Positions 1-11,959 of a DNA stretch of 64,000 nucleotides are shown here, in pieces. The notes under the pieces were generated by a model. It ran no database searches, was not told where the DNA came from, and was given only the letters and a program-made list of their open reading frames with translations. Source of the DNA: Galeruca laticollis (lineage: Eukaryota > Arthropoda > Insecta > Coleoptera > Chrysomelidae); the NCBI GenBank assembly GCA_963921935.1, contig OY998181.1:137229423-137293422 (forward strand), written 5' to 3'. Both the position numbers and the translations under genes were made by a program. Positions within the stretch are counted from its first letter, which is position 1. Each line of letters starts with the position of its first letter.

Positions 1-545
1 GGACTTGTCTCCTTTTTTTGCAAGAACCTTTTCCCCTTTTGGCTGAAGAAAGAAAGCACTTTCATCCGCATTAAATACCCGCTTAGGATCTTCAGTAATT
101 TTTATCAAATTTTTGGAAATCAAATATTTTTGGATTTCCTTAAACCAACGTCTGATTTGTGATTCTGTTACGTTCTCCCTTGCAGGAGTTAAATTTTGAG
201 CAATCCTTGTACTGATCTGGGGATGTCGTTTCAGAAAAGCTGCAAACCATTTTTTCCTGGTCTTCCATCTGTAAAAGGTGTGCTTTTTTTTTGCTTTATT
301 ATCATCTGCACACTGTCCATGATTTGCTCTCTCGTAACAGGTTGATGCTTTTGTGCCAGTAACAAAATCCACTGAACTAATATCTCCTCTTCTACAGGGC
401 TTAGTATCGAAGATGGGCCCATCTTACAAGATATGGGGTTTCTTCCCATTTTTTTATCCAGGAGAATTGTCCTAGGTACATTATATAATTTTGCTGCAGT
501 TGCAACTGGTATGCCTTGTGTAACTGCCTGCAGGGCTAAATCCAT
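1..545 (-). pseudogene. pogo-like (CENP-B/psq HTH) transposase fragment
   Basis: The minus strand begins with a psq-type helix-turn-helix (ALQAVTQGIPVATAAKLYN). A CENP-B-like second HTH follows (WILLLAQKHQPVTREQ, then RHPQIS) and then the start of a DDE domain with FNADESAFF, in which the D is the first expected catalytic acid. This order is typical of pogo/Tigger/Jerky transposases of the Tc1/mariner superfamily. The frame is broken at least twice, near 235 and near 205, and the gene runs off the left edge, so the rest of the DDE core is not visible. It is a non-functional remnant. Confidence 0.72.
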
Positions 546-1092
546 TTGATTTTGAGAATATCCTCACTTTGGCGCCATCCTTCTATAAAAAATTTATGTG
601 TTAATCCATATTAAAGCATGTCGACCACTGGAACTCAATGAACCCGGTAATCGACAGAGAACTGTCGATAACTAGGATGCATTGATGTTGAGTGGTTTCT
701 ATTTTCGACACCCCCCCAAAATCAGAGATTAGAAGTGACGCAGGGTCTACATGAAAACGAATGTAACAAACGTTAATAATACCTAACAGAGTGAATATTC
801 AATGCAAATAGTTTTTCGAACAGCTGAAATATATTTTTTAAGTTTTTACTTACCTTAACAAAACTTTTTAGAAAATATTTAACCTCACACCTCAAACACT
901 ATTTCCGTTATTTTGAGAGGCAAATGTCAACACGCTGACGCTTCCACAATTTACAGGGTTGCCAGATGACATAAATTTTCAAATGAACACAGAAAAAGTA
1001 ATAAAATGTAAACCGTTTTCTTATTTTTAAAGTTTGAAAGTGGGTGTGTCGATTATTGGTCCCATGTCGAAAACTGGTGCTTTTACCTTAAC
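546..1092. repeat. Subterminal region of the pogo-like element with repeated TGTCGA motifs
   Basis: There is no coding sequence here. The motif TGTCGA(n)ACTGG or a close variant recurs at about 618 (ATGTCGACCACTGG), 654 (CTGTCGATAACTAGG), 1046 (TGTCGATTATTGG) and 1065 (TGTCGAAAACTGG), with TTCGACA near 703. The cluster ends near 1090 next to TTTTACCTTAA. I read it as the 5' subterminal and terminal part of the neighbouring pogo-like element, where transposase-binding sites are expected. The exact terminus is uncertain. Confidence 0.4.
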
Positions 1093-1112
1093 TAAAATCG
1101 TTTTTCCTGGTG

Positions 1113-3870
1113 TTATAGCTGTGTGTGCCTCAAATATTTCTTTATCTTTAAAAGGTACATTACACATTCAAATATGTATAAGCCATACAATGTAAATATT
1201 CCATTTGCTTTAATTATGAATCTGCTAGAATTCTTAAATTTCATCCAATTTATTTTACGAATTGCCCTTTTCTGTAGCACAAATATTTTGTCAGAGTGAC
1301 AATAACTAGCCAAGAAAATAATACAGTATCTTAAAGTGAATTCAAAATTGGAAAAATAAAGGATCTTTGATGTTTCTTTATTTTAATATTTGGTAACAAC
1401 TTGTAACCCATAAGTAATACTGCTCAGTTTCCCCAAAGTCTCATCAATGTGATGTGACCAATTTAAACATTCATCAACAAATACTCCTAAGAATTTTGTA
1501 TATTTTGATATCTTAAAATTAACTTTATCCTCCAATTCAACAATCTCAGGTTTATTTTCTATTGGCATAGTGTTGTTTTGAATAGTATAAGGTTTGTTTT
1601 GATTAATTTAATACCAGATTATTTTTTGTGAACCACTCCTTTGTCATTTTAAATACATTCATTAGACATGTCGTTTATATAAATAACAAAGAGCAAAGGA
1701 TCAATAATGCTCCCTCGCAGTATTCGAATATTTGTAGTAATTAATTACGAATACACACTCTTTGTTGTTTATTGCCCAAGTAGCATTGGATCCACTTCAA
1801 GGAATTACCCCTTACTCCATATTTGTCTAATTTAATTAATAAAAATTGGTGGCCAAGGCAATCATATGCCATTGATGAATCAAGAAACATACCCATTACT
1901 AAGTATTTTTCTTTCATTAATTTTACTATGTTCTCTGTGAATTGACATATTGTTGATTTCAAAAATGTTGTACTTAAATAACCATGTTGATTATTACTAA
2001 AAAAACTTCATTTTTCAAAAATGATTACCAAGTTGTTACTCATGGCTAACTCCAATAACTGGACAGAATAGTTAAAGGCCTGTAATTTTCTATTAATTCA
2101 CAATCACCTTTTTTATGTAATGGTTTTATTACTGCTAATTTTAATTGAGTTGGAAATACACCAAATCTAATCTAAGAATTATTAATGATATATACCAAGA
2201 CATCACCTATTACTCTCACCTTCTTTTTAATTAATCATGCTGGAATTTCATCTTCTCCAGAACTGTACTATTTTTTATTTTATTTTCAAAATCTATAAGA
2301 TTATTTAAAGACTGTCACAACCTAAACACCCGGCCTTGGGACTCCCCTCAGGTAGTGAATTCAACCTTAGTTACACTATTTTTTATTACCTCAATTGGGA
2401 TAAGGTGAATCAACAAACAAAATTTCGGGACAAATGGATTTATTTGACACACAATAATAAATTTACAAAAACCATATATTCTCGATACAAATACGAATAA
2501 ATATTAGTTATACAGTAACAATGTCCAACTCAATATTTTATATATACCAAAAATAAGTAAGGGACTTATCTTGGGAAGACTCGGGACGTACAGCTCGCAG
2601 TCAAGTGTTCTTGAGCCGTCGTTGCCTGGACTTGGACGCTGTATGGTGCGGTGTAGTGGATGGTTAGAAGGTAGAAGGTGTAGAGTCCGTCAGGTCCGTA
2701 AGGGTAAGTCCGTGGAGGTAAAACTCGTAAACGGTCCATAGAGTAAAGTCTGTAAAGCGGTCCTGAAGGTACAGGCTGCAGAGCTGTAGGGAAAGAAATA
2801 AAAAACATGAGAAACAGTAAAAAATTGAAAATTGAAAAGGAGGAATAAAATGAACAGGTAGGAGCTTATACTCCAATACATACAAAAATTTGAATTTAAT
2901 TTTCAAAATAAAACCACAGAAAACTGTTCATTCTTATCCGTCCTGTTCCCAAAATAATCAGAAAAAGCAAATTTAAATCGGTGGAAAATAACCATATAAA
3001 GAATCTGTTATAAATTCGCTTCATAAAATAACTTAGGGCGCCACCAGATTTTTTATTAAAGAAAGATAATACCGGCGAAGAAAAAATGGAAAACGCCATC
3101 ACAAAAACATTGTTTTTTTTTTAAAAAACGAAATATTTTAACTAAATAGAAAAATCGAAATATAATAATTTGTAAGCACACAATAACAATTTGAAAATAT
3201 ATAGATAACTTACCAGCGAATAAAATTAAAAATCCAACACAAAATTATATTATACAGAGAATGCTGATACGTTTTCAGCGAAGAAATGAATAAAAGAGAC
3301 CGAGTTCCCCGTCAATCGTAGTTTAAATAGACATTTAATGATAGTAAAAACTGTCAACGATACGTTCCTAATATTCGAAATAATAGGATTTTGGAATTAG
3401 AGGTGGTAGTAGCCGACGAATAAGTAACGCTCCAAAATAATTGATGAAAATAGTAACATGTCTCAGCGACATGTTACAAGACAACATAGGCAAAACCATT
3501 GGTTCAGAATTGTAGGGAATACTACAATTTAATGGAGTATGATTAATTTGTGCAATTAAGTCTGGAACAATTTTTGTTAAATATTTATTATACTTGTTAG
3601 CTATTTTTTATGGATCACTCTGTAAGTAACAAACATGATTATTTACTTTTCCAGTTAATTCATTACAAATACTCCACATACATTTGAATTTGTCGACAGT
3701 GTTTTTTATTCTACTTTTATAATTCTCTTTTTTTGAGTTAATTAACAAAGATCATATTCTTTCTTTACCTTATATAATCATCTTTCAATTCAGGATTGTG
3801 ACAACTTAAGATTAACAGATTATTTTGTAAATCAGTTGCAGACGTACTTTTTATTGCCAATTTTTGCAAT
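1113..3870 (-). pseudogene. Degenerate non-LTR retrotransposon reverse transcriptase, split by a solo LTR
   Basis: Read on the minus strand, the order is: an upstream linker (NTVDKFKCMWSICNEL, about 3700-3640), the solo LTR, the RT N-part (GEDEIP near 2250; LAVIKPLHKKGDCE near 2110), RT motif A with the aspartate (GMFLDSSMAYDCLGHQ, about 1890), a motif-B-like block (GSIIDPLLFVIYINDM, about 1710), the thumb (KFLGVFVDECLNWSHHID, about 1480) and the C-terminal FVLQKRAIRKI (about 1270). The part that should hold the YADD box is deleted between about 1680 and 1620. Many stops and frameshifts show an old CR1/Jockey-like copy. Confidence 0.75.
2313..3478. mobile_element. Solo LTR (1166 bp) inserted in the non-LTR element
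   Basis: The segment starts TGTCACAACC and ends GACATGTTACA, the usual TG...CA pattern. It is flanked on both sides by AGAC (2309-2312 and 3479-3482), a 4-bp target duplication as made by gypsy-type integrases. Removing it brings the two halves of the reverse-transcriptase remnant back together. No gag-pol sequence and no second LTR are present, so recombination between LTRs is the likely origin. The 3' end carries a short palindrome (GTAACATGTC / GACATGTTAC). Confidence 0.68.
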
Positions 3871-4019
3871 TTTCATGGGAAAACATTAATCAAATACAGT
3901 AGAAACGCTGAGTCTTTCCATCTTGTGACTAATACAATATCAACCATATGCATCTTAATCAAAACAATACGACAAACGCTTGTATTGAGTTTCGCTCTTT
4001 TTCTGTTATTAGAAGAAGA

Positions 4020-4090
4020 TAGTGATGGGTAAATTTCCGGAAACGACCCCTTCGGGAAATTCCCGGGAATTTTCCCTAGAATTTCCCATA
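4020..4090. repeat. Probable hAT terminal repeat with GGGAATTTCCC-like palindromes
   Basis: TAGTGATGGGTAAATTTCC resembles hAT ends (T/CAGTG....). It is followed by overlapping palindromic blocks, GGGAAATTCCCGGGAATTTTCCC. It lies 3' of the minus-strand hAT transposase remnant, where that element's end is expected. The opposite end with a matching 8-bp duplication was not found. Confidence 0.4.
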
Positions 4091-4287
4091 TATTGTTGCG
4101 AATTTTAGCATATCTTCCATCACATTCAATCATGGACAAAAATTAAAATAAAATGCATATATTAAAACCACTCTTTTATTTGGTAACAAATTAAAAAAGG
4201 TATATTGCAGATACATATATCTTATAACTAAAACAACATAAACATGATATTTGGATAGAATATCAAAGGTATGTAATATAAACAAAA

Positions 4288-5969
4288 CTAAACCTCATTT
4301 TCTGAGCTATTAACTTCTTCATCAGAATCAGAGTCCTGATAAGCAATTTCTTCATCTTCCAAAGAAGATTCTGTCCCTATCCCAGGCTCTAAATGTATTG
4401 CTGGTGATTTTGAAAGGCCTGAAGGTCCAATTATTTCTGCTTCCGAAACTATCTTATACTTCTGGTCACTTTCAGTTACTGCAGTCAAATCGGAAATGGA
4501 GAGACACTTAGTTTTGTCAAGTGGTACATCCTGTACAGCTGTCTTTGTTTTGTTACGCGTTCGCCAGTAATCTGCGATGTAAGTTAACTTTATTGCAGGC
4601 GGAGTTGTTAACTTATTCCTTTTCCTTGTGTGAACTGCGGAAAACTTAGGAAATGTTCGTTCAGTTGAAGCTGGAGTAGCAGGAACAGAAAGAATCTTTT
4701 GACATCTGACTTTTATGTCCAAACGACAGGTGTTACATTCTGTGAACCAGTCCAAATGAAATATTTTGCCCATATACCTTAGTGCGCTCTATAATTGGCA
4801 ATTTCAACAAGCAACTGTTCATGATCAGTTATTGGAGAAATGTGAACTTCTTGCGAAGCTAACTATGTGTTCAATGGCATTGAGTTGTTCATCAGCACTT
4901 AAGTAACAACTTTGTGTGTTTGGATCTAATTGACAAGATGTTTTATGGATAGATGTAAGCACGTAAGCTTTTCTTTCCAAATATTTATCCATAAAATGCT
5001 TCTCATTTTTTTGGAACATTTAAAGCGGTAAGTTTTTCACTAAACTTTTCTGAATTTCACTGAATGCTTTAAAACATAGATGTATTGTATCTTCGTTGCT
5101 TTCTAACTTTAAAATCCATTTGACTAATGGTTCTAGAAGAGCTCTAGTACTATTACGCACCCAGAACACTTCGTCATTCAAAAGCATTTGTTTTTTATCG
5201 CGGCCCAATATATAACCAGCCTCTTCATTCACAGCCAGAGTTTGCAAGCTTTCGTTGCAGACATTGATTGTAAGCAAAACAAGAATGGACCCCAGCGGGT
5301 AGTAACTAGTAACACCAATTCCTTGGTGCAGTTTTTTGCTTTTCTAATTCCATCAAAAATAGCATTTAACACCTGGGAATGTTTTATACATTTAATTATA
5401 TCTTTGACTTTACTTATGAAGGAAGTCATCGTAAGATATTTCAATAAATCCATAATAATCAGGTGCAGTGTATGAGCCAAACAGCCAGTGCTTGAAATAT
5501 GTGGGTACGCCTCGCTAATAGAAGCTGCAGCCTTTTTCATATTAGCTGCATTGTCAGTAATAATCGCTATACACTTATTAGGATTATACTGATTGATTAC
5601 ATTGACAATTTCTGTAGCAATATATTCTGAAGTATTGCGAATTTCTTTGTTTTCTAAACTTTTGATGTAAAACGGTTTTTGCTCATCTGTTGTTACAACA
5701 AAATTAATAATTCCTTCTGATCTTATATTAGACCATCCATCTAGCTGCAGAGCTAAATGACCAGACTCAGCAATAACCGTTTCTACATCACTCTTAACTT
5801 CATAATGAGAATCCAATAGTGTAGTTGACAATGTTTTCCTTGTTGGAAGAGCGAGAGCATAAGAGGGGCGTAAGAAAAGGAAAAAATCTTTCCAAAATCG
5901 ATGCTCTACCATAGACAGAGGGCTTCCGGATGCAAATATTGCTTTTGCTAGTAACCTGTTAGCTTTGGC
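4288..5969 (-). pseudogene. hAT transposase remnant
   Basis: The minus strand shows the hAT RNase H-like core (LALQLDGWSNIRSEG, with D; IAIITDNAANMKKA, with D; STGCLAHTLHLI; VTTRWGPF). A middle segment follows, and then the dimerisation region (LSVPATPASTERTFPKFSAV...RNKL) with an acidic tail. The core is open from about 5912 to 5229. Later parts lie in other frames with stops. At 5970 a good splice acceptor (TTTTCTTTACAG) precedes in-frame residues AKANRLLAKAIFASG, so the gene probably had an intron and an upstream zinc-finger exon. That exon is lost or displaced by the transposon inserted at 6062. Confidence 0.8.
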
Positions 5970-6061
5970 CTGTAAAGAAAAATATTATATCAGTTAAAAA
6001 TATCTCATTCAGACGCCAATGCTATCGCAAAGTAAATAAAAGTGAAGATATGCATGCTGTA

Positions 6062-6403
6062 CAGGGTGTCCCAAATTGGTGTGTTTTGCAGGGTATCTCG
6101 TAAACCAAAAGAGATAGAAGAAAAGCAGTTAAGATGTTATGACTTCTTTTTTTGTTAAAGTAACGATAGCCTAATTAAATCTTTATTAACTCCCTGCAGT
6201 TGGAAGATACAGGGCGATTATTGAAAACTGTCGAAAACTACAAAGTACTATAACTTCTTAATTAAGTAAAATATAAAAAAACGTTATAAAAACTTTCGAT
6301 GCATATAATATTAAAGAGTTCAGTGGCGCACACAATATTTTTTGTTAGGGGGCTCACTAAGGAAATATAATGCAAACTTATGTTTTTTAAATGGGACACC
6401 CTG
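6062..6403. mobile_element. TA-flanked MITE with CAGGGTGTCCCA terminal repeats (342 bp)
   Basis: The ends CAGGGTGTCCCA (6062-6073) and TGGGACACCCTG (6392-6403) are perfect inverted repeats flanked by TA on both sides. No coding potential is present. This is the usual form of a Tc1/mariner-type MITE. Its right end overlaps the start of the next inverted-arm element by a few bases. Confidence 0.72.
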
Positions 6404-8232
6404 TATATTTTAACGTTTTTCGTTTTCTTTTTTAATTCTCATTCACCTGATATGACATATTATATATCCATTTTCAATGGTTGGAGCTACAGTGCAAATA
6501 AACCATTTATGGATGTTATCAGGTGAAACACTTAAAAAATTGAACACTCAGTAATGAAATTTAACATTTGATTATAAGGATACTGATGAGTGACAATTTT
6601 ATTTATCAAAATTATAATTAATAAAAAATAAAACCAGATTAAAAAAATAAAAACAATAAACTTATGAAACTACAAGAAATATTGTAACAACTAATCTACC
6701 TATAACTAATTTTATTAGAATATAAAAATTACATTAAATGTTCAAAATGTCCTCCGTTTTCATTGATTAAAAAGTTGTTCGTTTAAATAATCATCAACCA
6801 ATTCAGCATTACCAAAAATAAAATCAGTGAACAGTGAAACAAAGTAGGTAAATATGATTATTGATTTTAAGTACCTATATTATTATTTTGAAATTATTGA
6901 ATCCGTTTTTTGGTAAATAACATCACGAAATAAGATGTCTGTATTTTTTTACCGATTTTACTTTTATTTCTAATTATGTTTAACTGGATATGTTGTTATA
7001 TTTTAGTTTGTTTACTTCAATTGACATGATTGTTATATCTTATAAGAATGTTCATTTCATCAAGTAGGCTTTGGTCCTCTTACCATTGAAAATAAAACAA
7101 AACCTGTGTTACCTGTCAGAATTAATTTTACGACGTGCAGTCTTGTCAACAACATGAATTTTGAAAATTATGAAAAATATGATATGCATGTGGCATATAT
7201 TGAATGTCAAAAGAATGTTATTGATGCGTCTGAATTATATTTTCAACGATATCCAGAAATAAGGCAACCTGACAAGAGAATTTTTAAAAAACTCGATTCA
7301 AATTTAAACGAGTATGGATGTTTTGTAAAACCACGGCGTAAGTACAAAAAGAATCATGAAGAAAGAGAGGTAAATACGTTGAGATATATCCAAGATCAGG
7401 AGACAAGGCAGATTCGGCTTTAACGTTAGTTGTTTTGTCAAACATAATAAATTAGTTTATCATATATTTGATGATAAACTAACTGCTGCTGGATATATAG
7501 ATATCTTGGAAATAAACTTACACCAACTTTTGGAAGAGAAAGTGTTGGCTGATAGTGACACATTTTGGTTCCAACAAGATGGAGCACCTGCCCATAATGC
7601 TCTATTCATTGGAGATTATTTAAACGAAAAATTTCCTAATCGGTGGATTGGTACTTATGGACCGGTTAGGTGGCCCCCTCGTTCTCCGGAAGTAAATCCT
7701 CCTGATTTTTTTATTGGGATTTTAAAAAAATAATATTCACAAGACTAACTTCGAGAGTAGGGAAGATTTATTACAAAATATTCATGCCGCATTTAGAAAA
7801 GTAAAGCCAGTACACATTCTCAATTGTGTAAGATCAGTAAGAAAAAGGTGTCAATTATTATTACATCAAAACGGAGGACATTTTGAACATTTAATGTAAT
7901 TTTTACATTCTAATAAAATTAGTTATAGGTAGATTAGTTGTTATAATATTTCTTGTTGTTTCATAAGTTTATTGTTTTTATTATTTTAATCTGGTTTTAT
8001 TTTTTATTAATTATAATTTTGTTAAATAATATTGTCACCCATCAGTATCCTTATAATCAAATGTTAAATTTCATTACTGAGTGTTCAATTTTTTAAGTGT
8101 GTTTCACCTGATAACATCCATAAATGGTTTATTTGCACTGTAGCTCCAACCATTGAAAATGGATATATAATATGTCATATCAGGTGAATGAGAATTAAAA
8201 AATAAAACGAAAAACGTCAAAATATACAGGGT
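6398..8232. mobile_element. Mariner-like element with 365-bp inverted arms
   Basis: The left arm (6398-6760) and right arm (7868-8232) are near-identical inverted copies, running from ACCCTGTATATTTT to TCCTCCGTTTT. Between them lies a plus-strand transposase remnant. The inner end of the right arm contains the last codons of that gene (NGGHFEHLM), so the left arm carries an inverted copy of coding sequence. This suggests a snap-back duplication of the 3' end rather than simple TIRs. Confidence 0.68.
7106..7900 (+). pseudogene. Mariner/IS630-like transposase, internally deleted
   Basis: The N-terminal part (YEKYDMHVAYIECQ...RYPEIRQPDKRIFKKL) is a helix-turn-helix region found in many insect mariner-like genes. 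The C-terminal part has FWFQQDGAPAHNA (second catalytic D), VRWPPRSPEVNPPDFF (third acidic position, with D) and ends NGGHFEHLM, a common terminus of the family. Roughly 100 residues with the first catalytic aspartate are missing between 7423 and 7440, and the frame shifts again after 7733. It is non-autonomous. Confidence 0.78.
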
Positions 8233-8565
8233 ATTTGTCTTTTTATATTCTGATCATGAGAGTAATTGATTCACATTTTTTGAAGTTTTTTGCTACTTCA
8301 ATTATGCAGTAAATGATGGAACTTAAATTATTATATTTATATCTAAAGCAATTATTTATGGAATATTTATCCAATGTTATAAAGCATGAATTTAAAAAAG
8401 CATATTTTTCAATAATGTCTATATGTTGTCGAAATATAATATTTTTTGTAAATAGAAACTTCTTCTGAACTTTGTAAAACAGACAGTTTTTCATTGTAGT
8501 AAGCCATGTAATTAATCAATCATAGCTTTGAAGACATCCAATCCAACCTTTGTATGTAGTAGGCA

Positions 8566-9030
8566 TTGAGCAAACTTCAATTATTTGTCCTGGTATATAT
8601 GGGTAACAGTAATAATTTTTCAGAAAAACATTCAAGATTACAGGAACCGTTACCTAACACTAAATGGAAAAAGCAAGAACTGTCAGATTGGCTTATAACC
8701 ACAGAAATACTGGCAGAAAGGGGATTACTTAACATGGAGTTAAAGTGTTGCAGTTACCACTTTATCACTGTGAACTTAATTCCATTGAACTAATCTGGGC
8801 TCAAACGAAGAGACGTCAAGATGTTCGTTAATTATTATGTGACTTGATATCTAAAATATCACTGGACAATTTGCAAAACAATATAATGCATGTCATAGCA
8901 GAGGAAGATAATTTCTGGAAACTTGATATGTTAATAGAGCAAACAATAAAACCAATTGTTATTTTTGTGGGAAGTGAGGAAATTGATGATGATGACTCCT
9001 TATCCAGAGAAAACAACTTATTTAGGTATG
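8566..9030 (+). pseudogene. Tc1/mariner (DDE_3-type) transposase remnant
   Basis: Degenerate plus-strand coding shows WLITTEILAERG, then LQLPLYHCELNSIELIWAQTK (8753-8811), the conserved Pro-Tyr-His...Asn-x-Ile-Glu motif with the final catalytic E. A C-terminal segment follows (ISLDNLQNNIMHVIAEED...WKLDMLIEQ), typical of an insect IS630-like family. The pieces are in different frames and no N-terminal catalytic domain is visible. Confidence 0.62.
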
Positions 9031-9085
9031 TAACTATATTTATATTAATTATAATAAGTTTATATGACGCTAGTACTAACAACTT

Positions 9086-9179
9086 TATATGGAATCACCC
9101 CATAATTATAAAAATGAAATATGTCTGTTTTATGAGAAAATATTCTTTTTAGTAATACGGGGTGGGGTGATTCTATATA
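9086..9179. repeat. Short inverted repeat (TATATGGAATCACCCC)
   Basis: TATATGGAATCACCCCA at 9086 and TGGGGTGATTCTATATA at 9163 form a 17-bp stem with one mismatch around a loop of about 60 bp. It could be a tiny MITE or the two ends of a collapsed element. No coding sequence is present. Confidence 0.5.
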
Positions 9180-9947
9180 AATATGGTTGTGTGTATATTT
9201 ATTATTAAATTTTAGGGAAATGTCCAAACCTAATATCTAGTATACTATTTTTATAAAAATAAATGTGGGTACTTAATATTGACAGTTTACTATTTTTTAT
9301 ATTAAAGAAATTTCGTGGTGCCACTCACTGAGGTATACAATTATGGGTTAATATCTTAGGGTTTGCTCATTTACATTTTATGTTGTATTCGACGTTTTTC
9401 GGGGTGGTCTTAATAAAATCTAGTGAATGTATTAATATTTACTTTTTTTCTGCTTTGAACAATCCTTTGCCATAATGCATTTTCAAATAAACTATATATA
9501 TATCTAATAATTTTTAGATGAATATACATGCTGGAATTGATTGTGGTATTGAAAAAGGCAATATTCAGATGAAACAATAGATGACAAAATGAGAAAAGAT
9601 AACGAAATATGAGGAAATTCTGCTTTATGCTAAGATAATATGGAAGATGCTCCAACCTATCATAAAGTAATGAATGGTGAGTATGTGTTGAAGAATAAAC
9701 TGTATTGAAATTAGGATATGAATAAGTATCATGGGTAGTAAATTATTTATCACCATCTCATGATCCAACGTGGCATTTTCTTACTATGTCTTTTAATATT
9801 TTCAGTTTGTTGTGAAATACTTTGGAAAGGTAGAGTGTCATCAATCAATTAATATCATAATTGATGAGATTATAAATCGGAAATTTTATATTTGATTCGG
9901 AAGATAATTTTCTTTTCGAATACTATTACGAATATTACTTTTATATA
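9180..9947. other. AT-rich spacer
   Basis: I see no recognisable gene or terminal repeat in this stretch. Open frames here are short and have no family features. Confidence 0.4.
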
Positions 9948-10254
9948 CAGTGTGTACATAAAGTAACGTAACTTGCTAATATTTCGATTTCCATTAGGTA
10001 TACAAAAAAAATGTCGAATAAAAGTTTTTTCAAATAATCCAGACCATCTGCATAAGTCGATTAGAAGTATACAGGGTGCACCGTTGCTCCAAAATAACTT
10101 ATTAACATATTTTTTTAAATAGTACACCATGTATATATTTTCAGTTTTTCATAATCTATTACATTACAAATACAGCCGTCAAGACTGCATAATTCTAATC
10201 TCATTTGTTCTACAGTTATTGAGAAAAATAATTTACGGGAACGTTTTTATTACC

Positions 10255-10430
10255 AAAATAATTAACAAGAACAAATACAATCTTATTTAACAGTATCCAA
10301 GTCGATTATAAAAAGCTGATATGGTATTACGCAATTGCTGATTTGTTATTTGATGGGCTGTTAACAGTATTCCATTCCTCAGTTCATCCAGATTATCAGT
10401 TATTCTTTCCTGTTTGGCAAACATACTTAA
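10255..10430 (-). pseudogene. C-terminal fragment of a mariner-like transposase
   Basis: Minus-strand translation gives KQERITDNLDELRNGI, then HQITNQQLRNTIS and AFYNRLGYC. This matches the C-terminal helix pattern (R....I....L......F..RL..C) of the same mariner-like family as the gene at 7106. It lies just inside the left TIR and has no catalytic residues. Confidence 0.5.
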
Positions 10431-10541
10431 ATTTTAAAAGCAACTAATTACAATAAACATCTTTCACTAATGACAATGAGAAATAATTCATGACGTTTAA
10501 AAACAATTCATGACAGAAAACCTACTACTTTTTTGACATAA

Positions 10542-10803
10542 TGTAGTCATATTGTGTAGTTATGTACATTGTGAACTTGGCCTTATTCATAATCTAGTAT
10601 AAACTCTGCTTTACGTATTCAGATTTATAAGTTGGCAAGACATTTGAAGGGAAGTGAATCCCGCCTTGGAGGGGTAATGTCAATGGTCAGGAGGGAGAAT
10701 CTTATGTTATGTTTCGGAGAGTAAGCGATGATGTAGTTAGAAATTAACTAAATATCAATTATTGCTTAAGAACACTTTCTTTACCGGCATCCTGTCCCCT
10801 ACA
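10542..10803 (+). repeat. 5' LTR
   Basis: The LTR starts TGTAGTCATATTG and ends CCCCTACA, with the inverted tips TGTAG/CTACA. It differs from the 3' LTR at roughly 7 of 262 positions by visual comparison. Confidence 0.88.
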
Positions 10804-10897
10804 ATCTCAGAAGTGGGATTAGCTGTTAAAAGAACGCGTGTGCTGTGATTATTAGGGTAAAAAGTTTTACGTTTATGTGTGACGCCGGTGATGCAAG

Positions 10898-11959
10898 ATG
10901 GCTAACACTAATAATGATAATGGTAGGCTTCCACCAAGTCATAATATCGATGAAAATGTATTCGAAGAATTTGCCAGTAGACAAATGGAAATTCAATCAG
11001 CACCGCATCAAGTGGTTGACATTAATACTCTAATTACTTCTATGAATTGCCTTATGCAGCAAAATGCAACCATGCTGCAAATGTTACAACAAAATATTAG
11101 CAACAATAGCAACCAATCTCAGGTTAGTGTTAATGATAGTCCGACTTATCACGTAATCCCAGATTTTTCGAAATCTATTTTGACTTTTAATGCTGAAAAC
11201 TTATCAAAAAGCCAAGAATGGCTAGGGAGCATCGAAAGCACTGCTACCCTGCACAAATGGCCTACAGAATACAAATTGGAAACGGCTCGCACACATTTAT
11301 TGGGAGCAGCTAAAGCCTGGTACCAATCCAGACAACATATTATTCATGATTGGGACGATTTTAAACGGGAGTTCAGTAACACATTTGTACAAGGGCAAAG
11401 TTTGACACACCTTTGGAAACACATGACATGTAGGACACAAATAGCCAAAGAGGACATCAGTGCTTATTTTCATGATAAAGTTCGCCTGTGTAAATCATTA
11501 AATTTATGCTTTGAAGAACAGAAGGAGCAAGTTGCAATTGGTTTAGCTTTTCGTGAATTAGCCTCTATGGTTATGACAAAAACTCATATCAATATCGACG
11601 ACGTTTATCATGATTTAATTTCCTTTGAACGACTTAATAATGAAAGAAGAAATCGACATACTACTGGAGAGCGACCCAAACCATTTACATCAGCCATTGG
11701 TAATGTTACAAGCAGACATTATGCAACTTCGTGCAACAAACCGAAAAGAGAGAAGGGATCGTGTTTCACTTGTGGTAAGATGGGACATAAATTTACGGAC
11801 TGCCCGGATAAGGCACATCGATCTACTCATGTGGTACAACAAGGTAACCCTTATGTAGTTTCTTTTGATTTTTCAGTAATTCAAGATGATAATTGCTTAT
11901 GTAAATATAATTTAGTTGCACTAATTGACTCAGGAAGTACTATAAGTTTAATAAAATAA
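10898..11959 (+). pseudogene. gag: gag and start of protease of the gypsy-type element
   Basis: The frame starts MANTNNDNGRLPP and encodes a capsid-like retrotransposon gag region (SKSQEWLGSIESTA, then WYQSRQHIIHDWDDFKREF). Near its end is a CCHC zinc knuckle (CFTCGKMGHKFTDC, about 11761-11802) that would bind RNA. The same frame enters the aspartic protease (VALIDSGSTISLI, with the D-S-G triad) and stops at a TAA (11957-11959). The next codons continue the protease in the same frame, so the stop is a single in-frame nonsense change or a read-through site. Read-through is unlikely, given the further stops downstream. Confidence 0.85.

Noticed and set aside
9410..10130. Minus-strand frames of about 80 codons, aromatic and AT-rich
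   Set aside because: No motif; the second overlaps a TIR.
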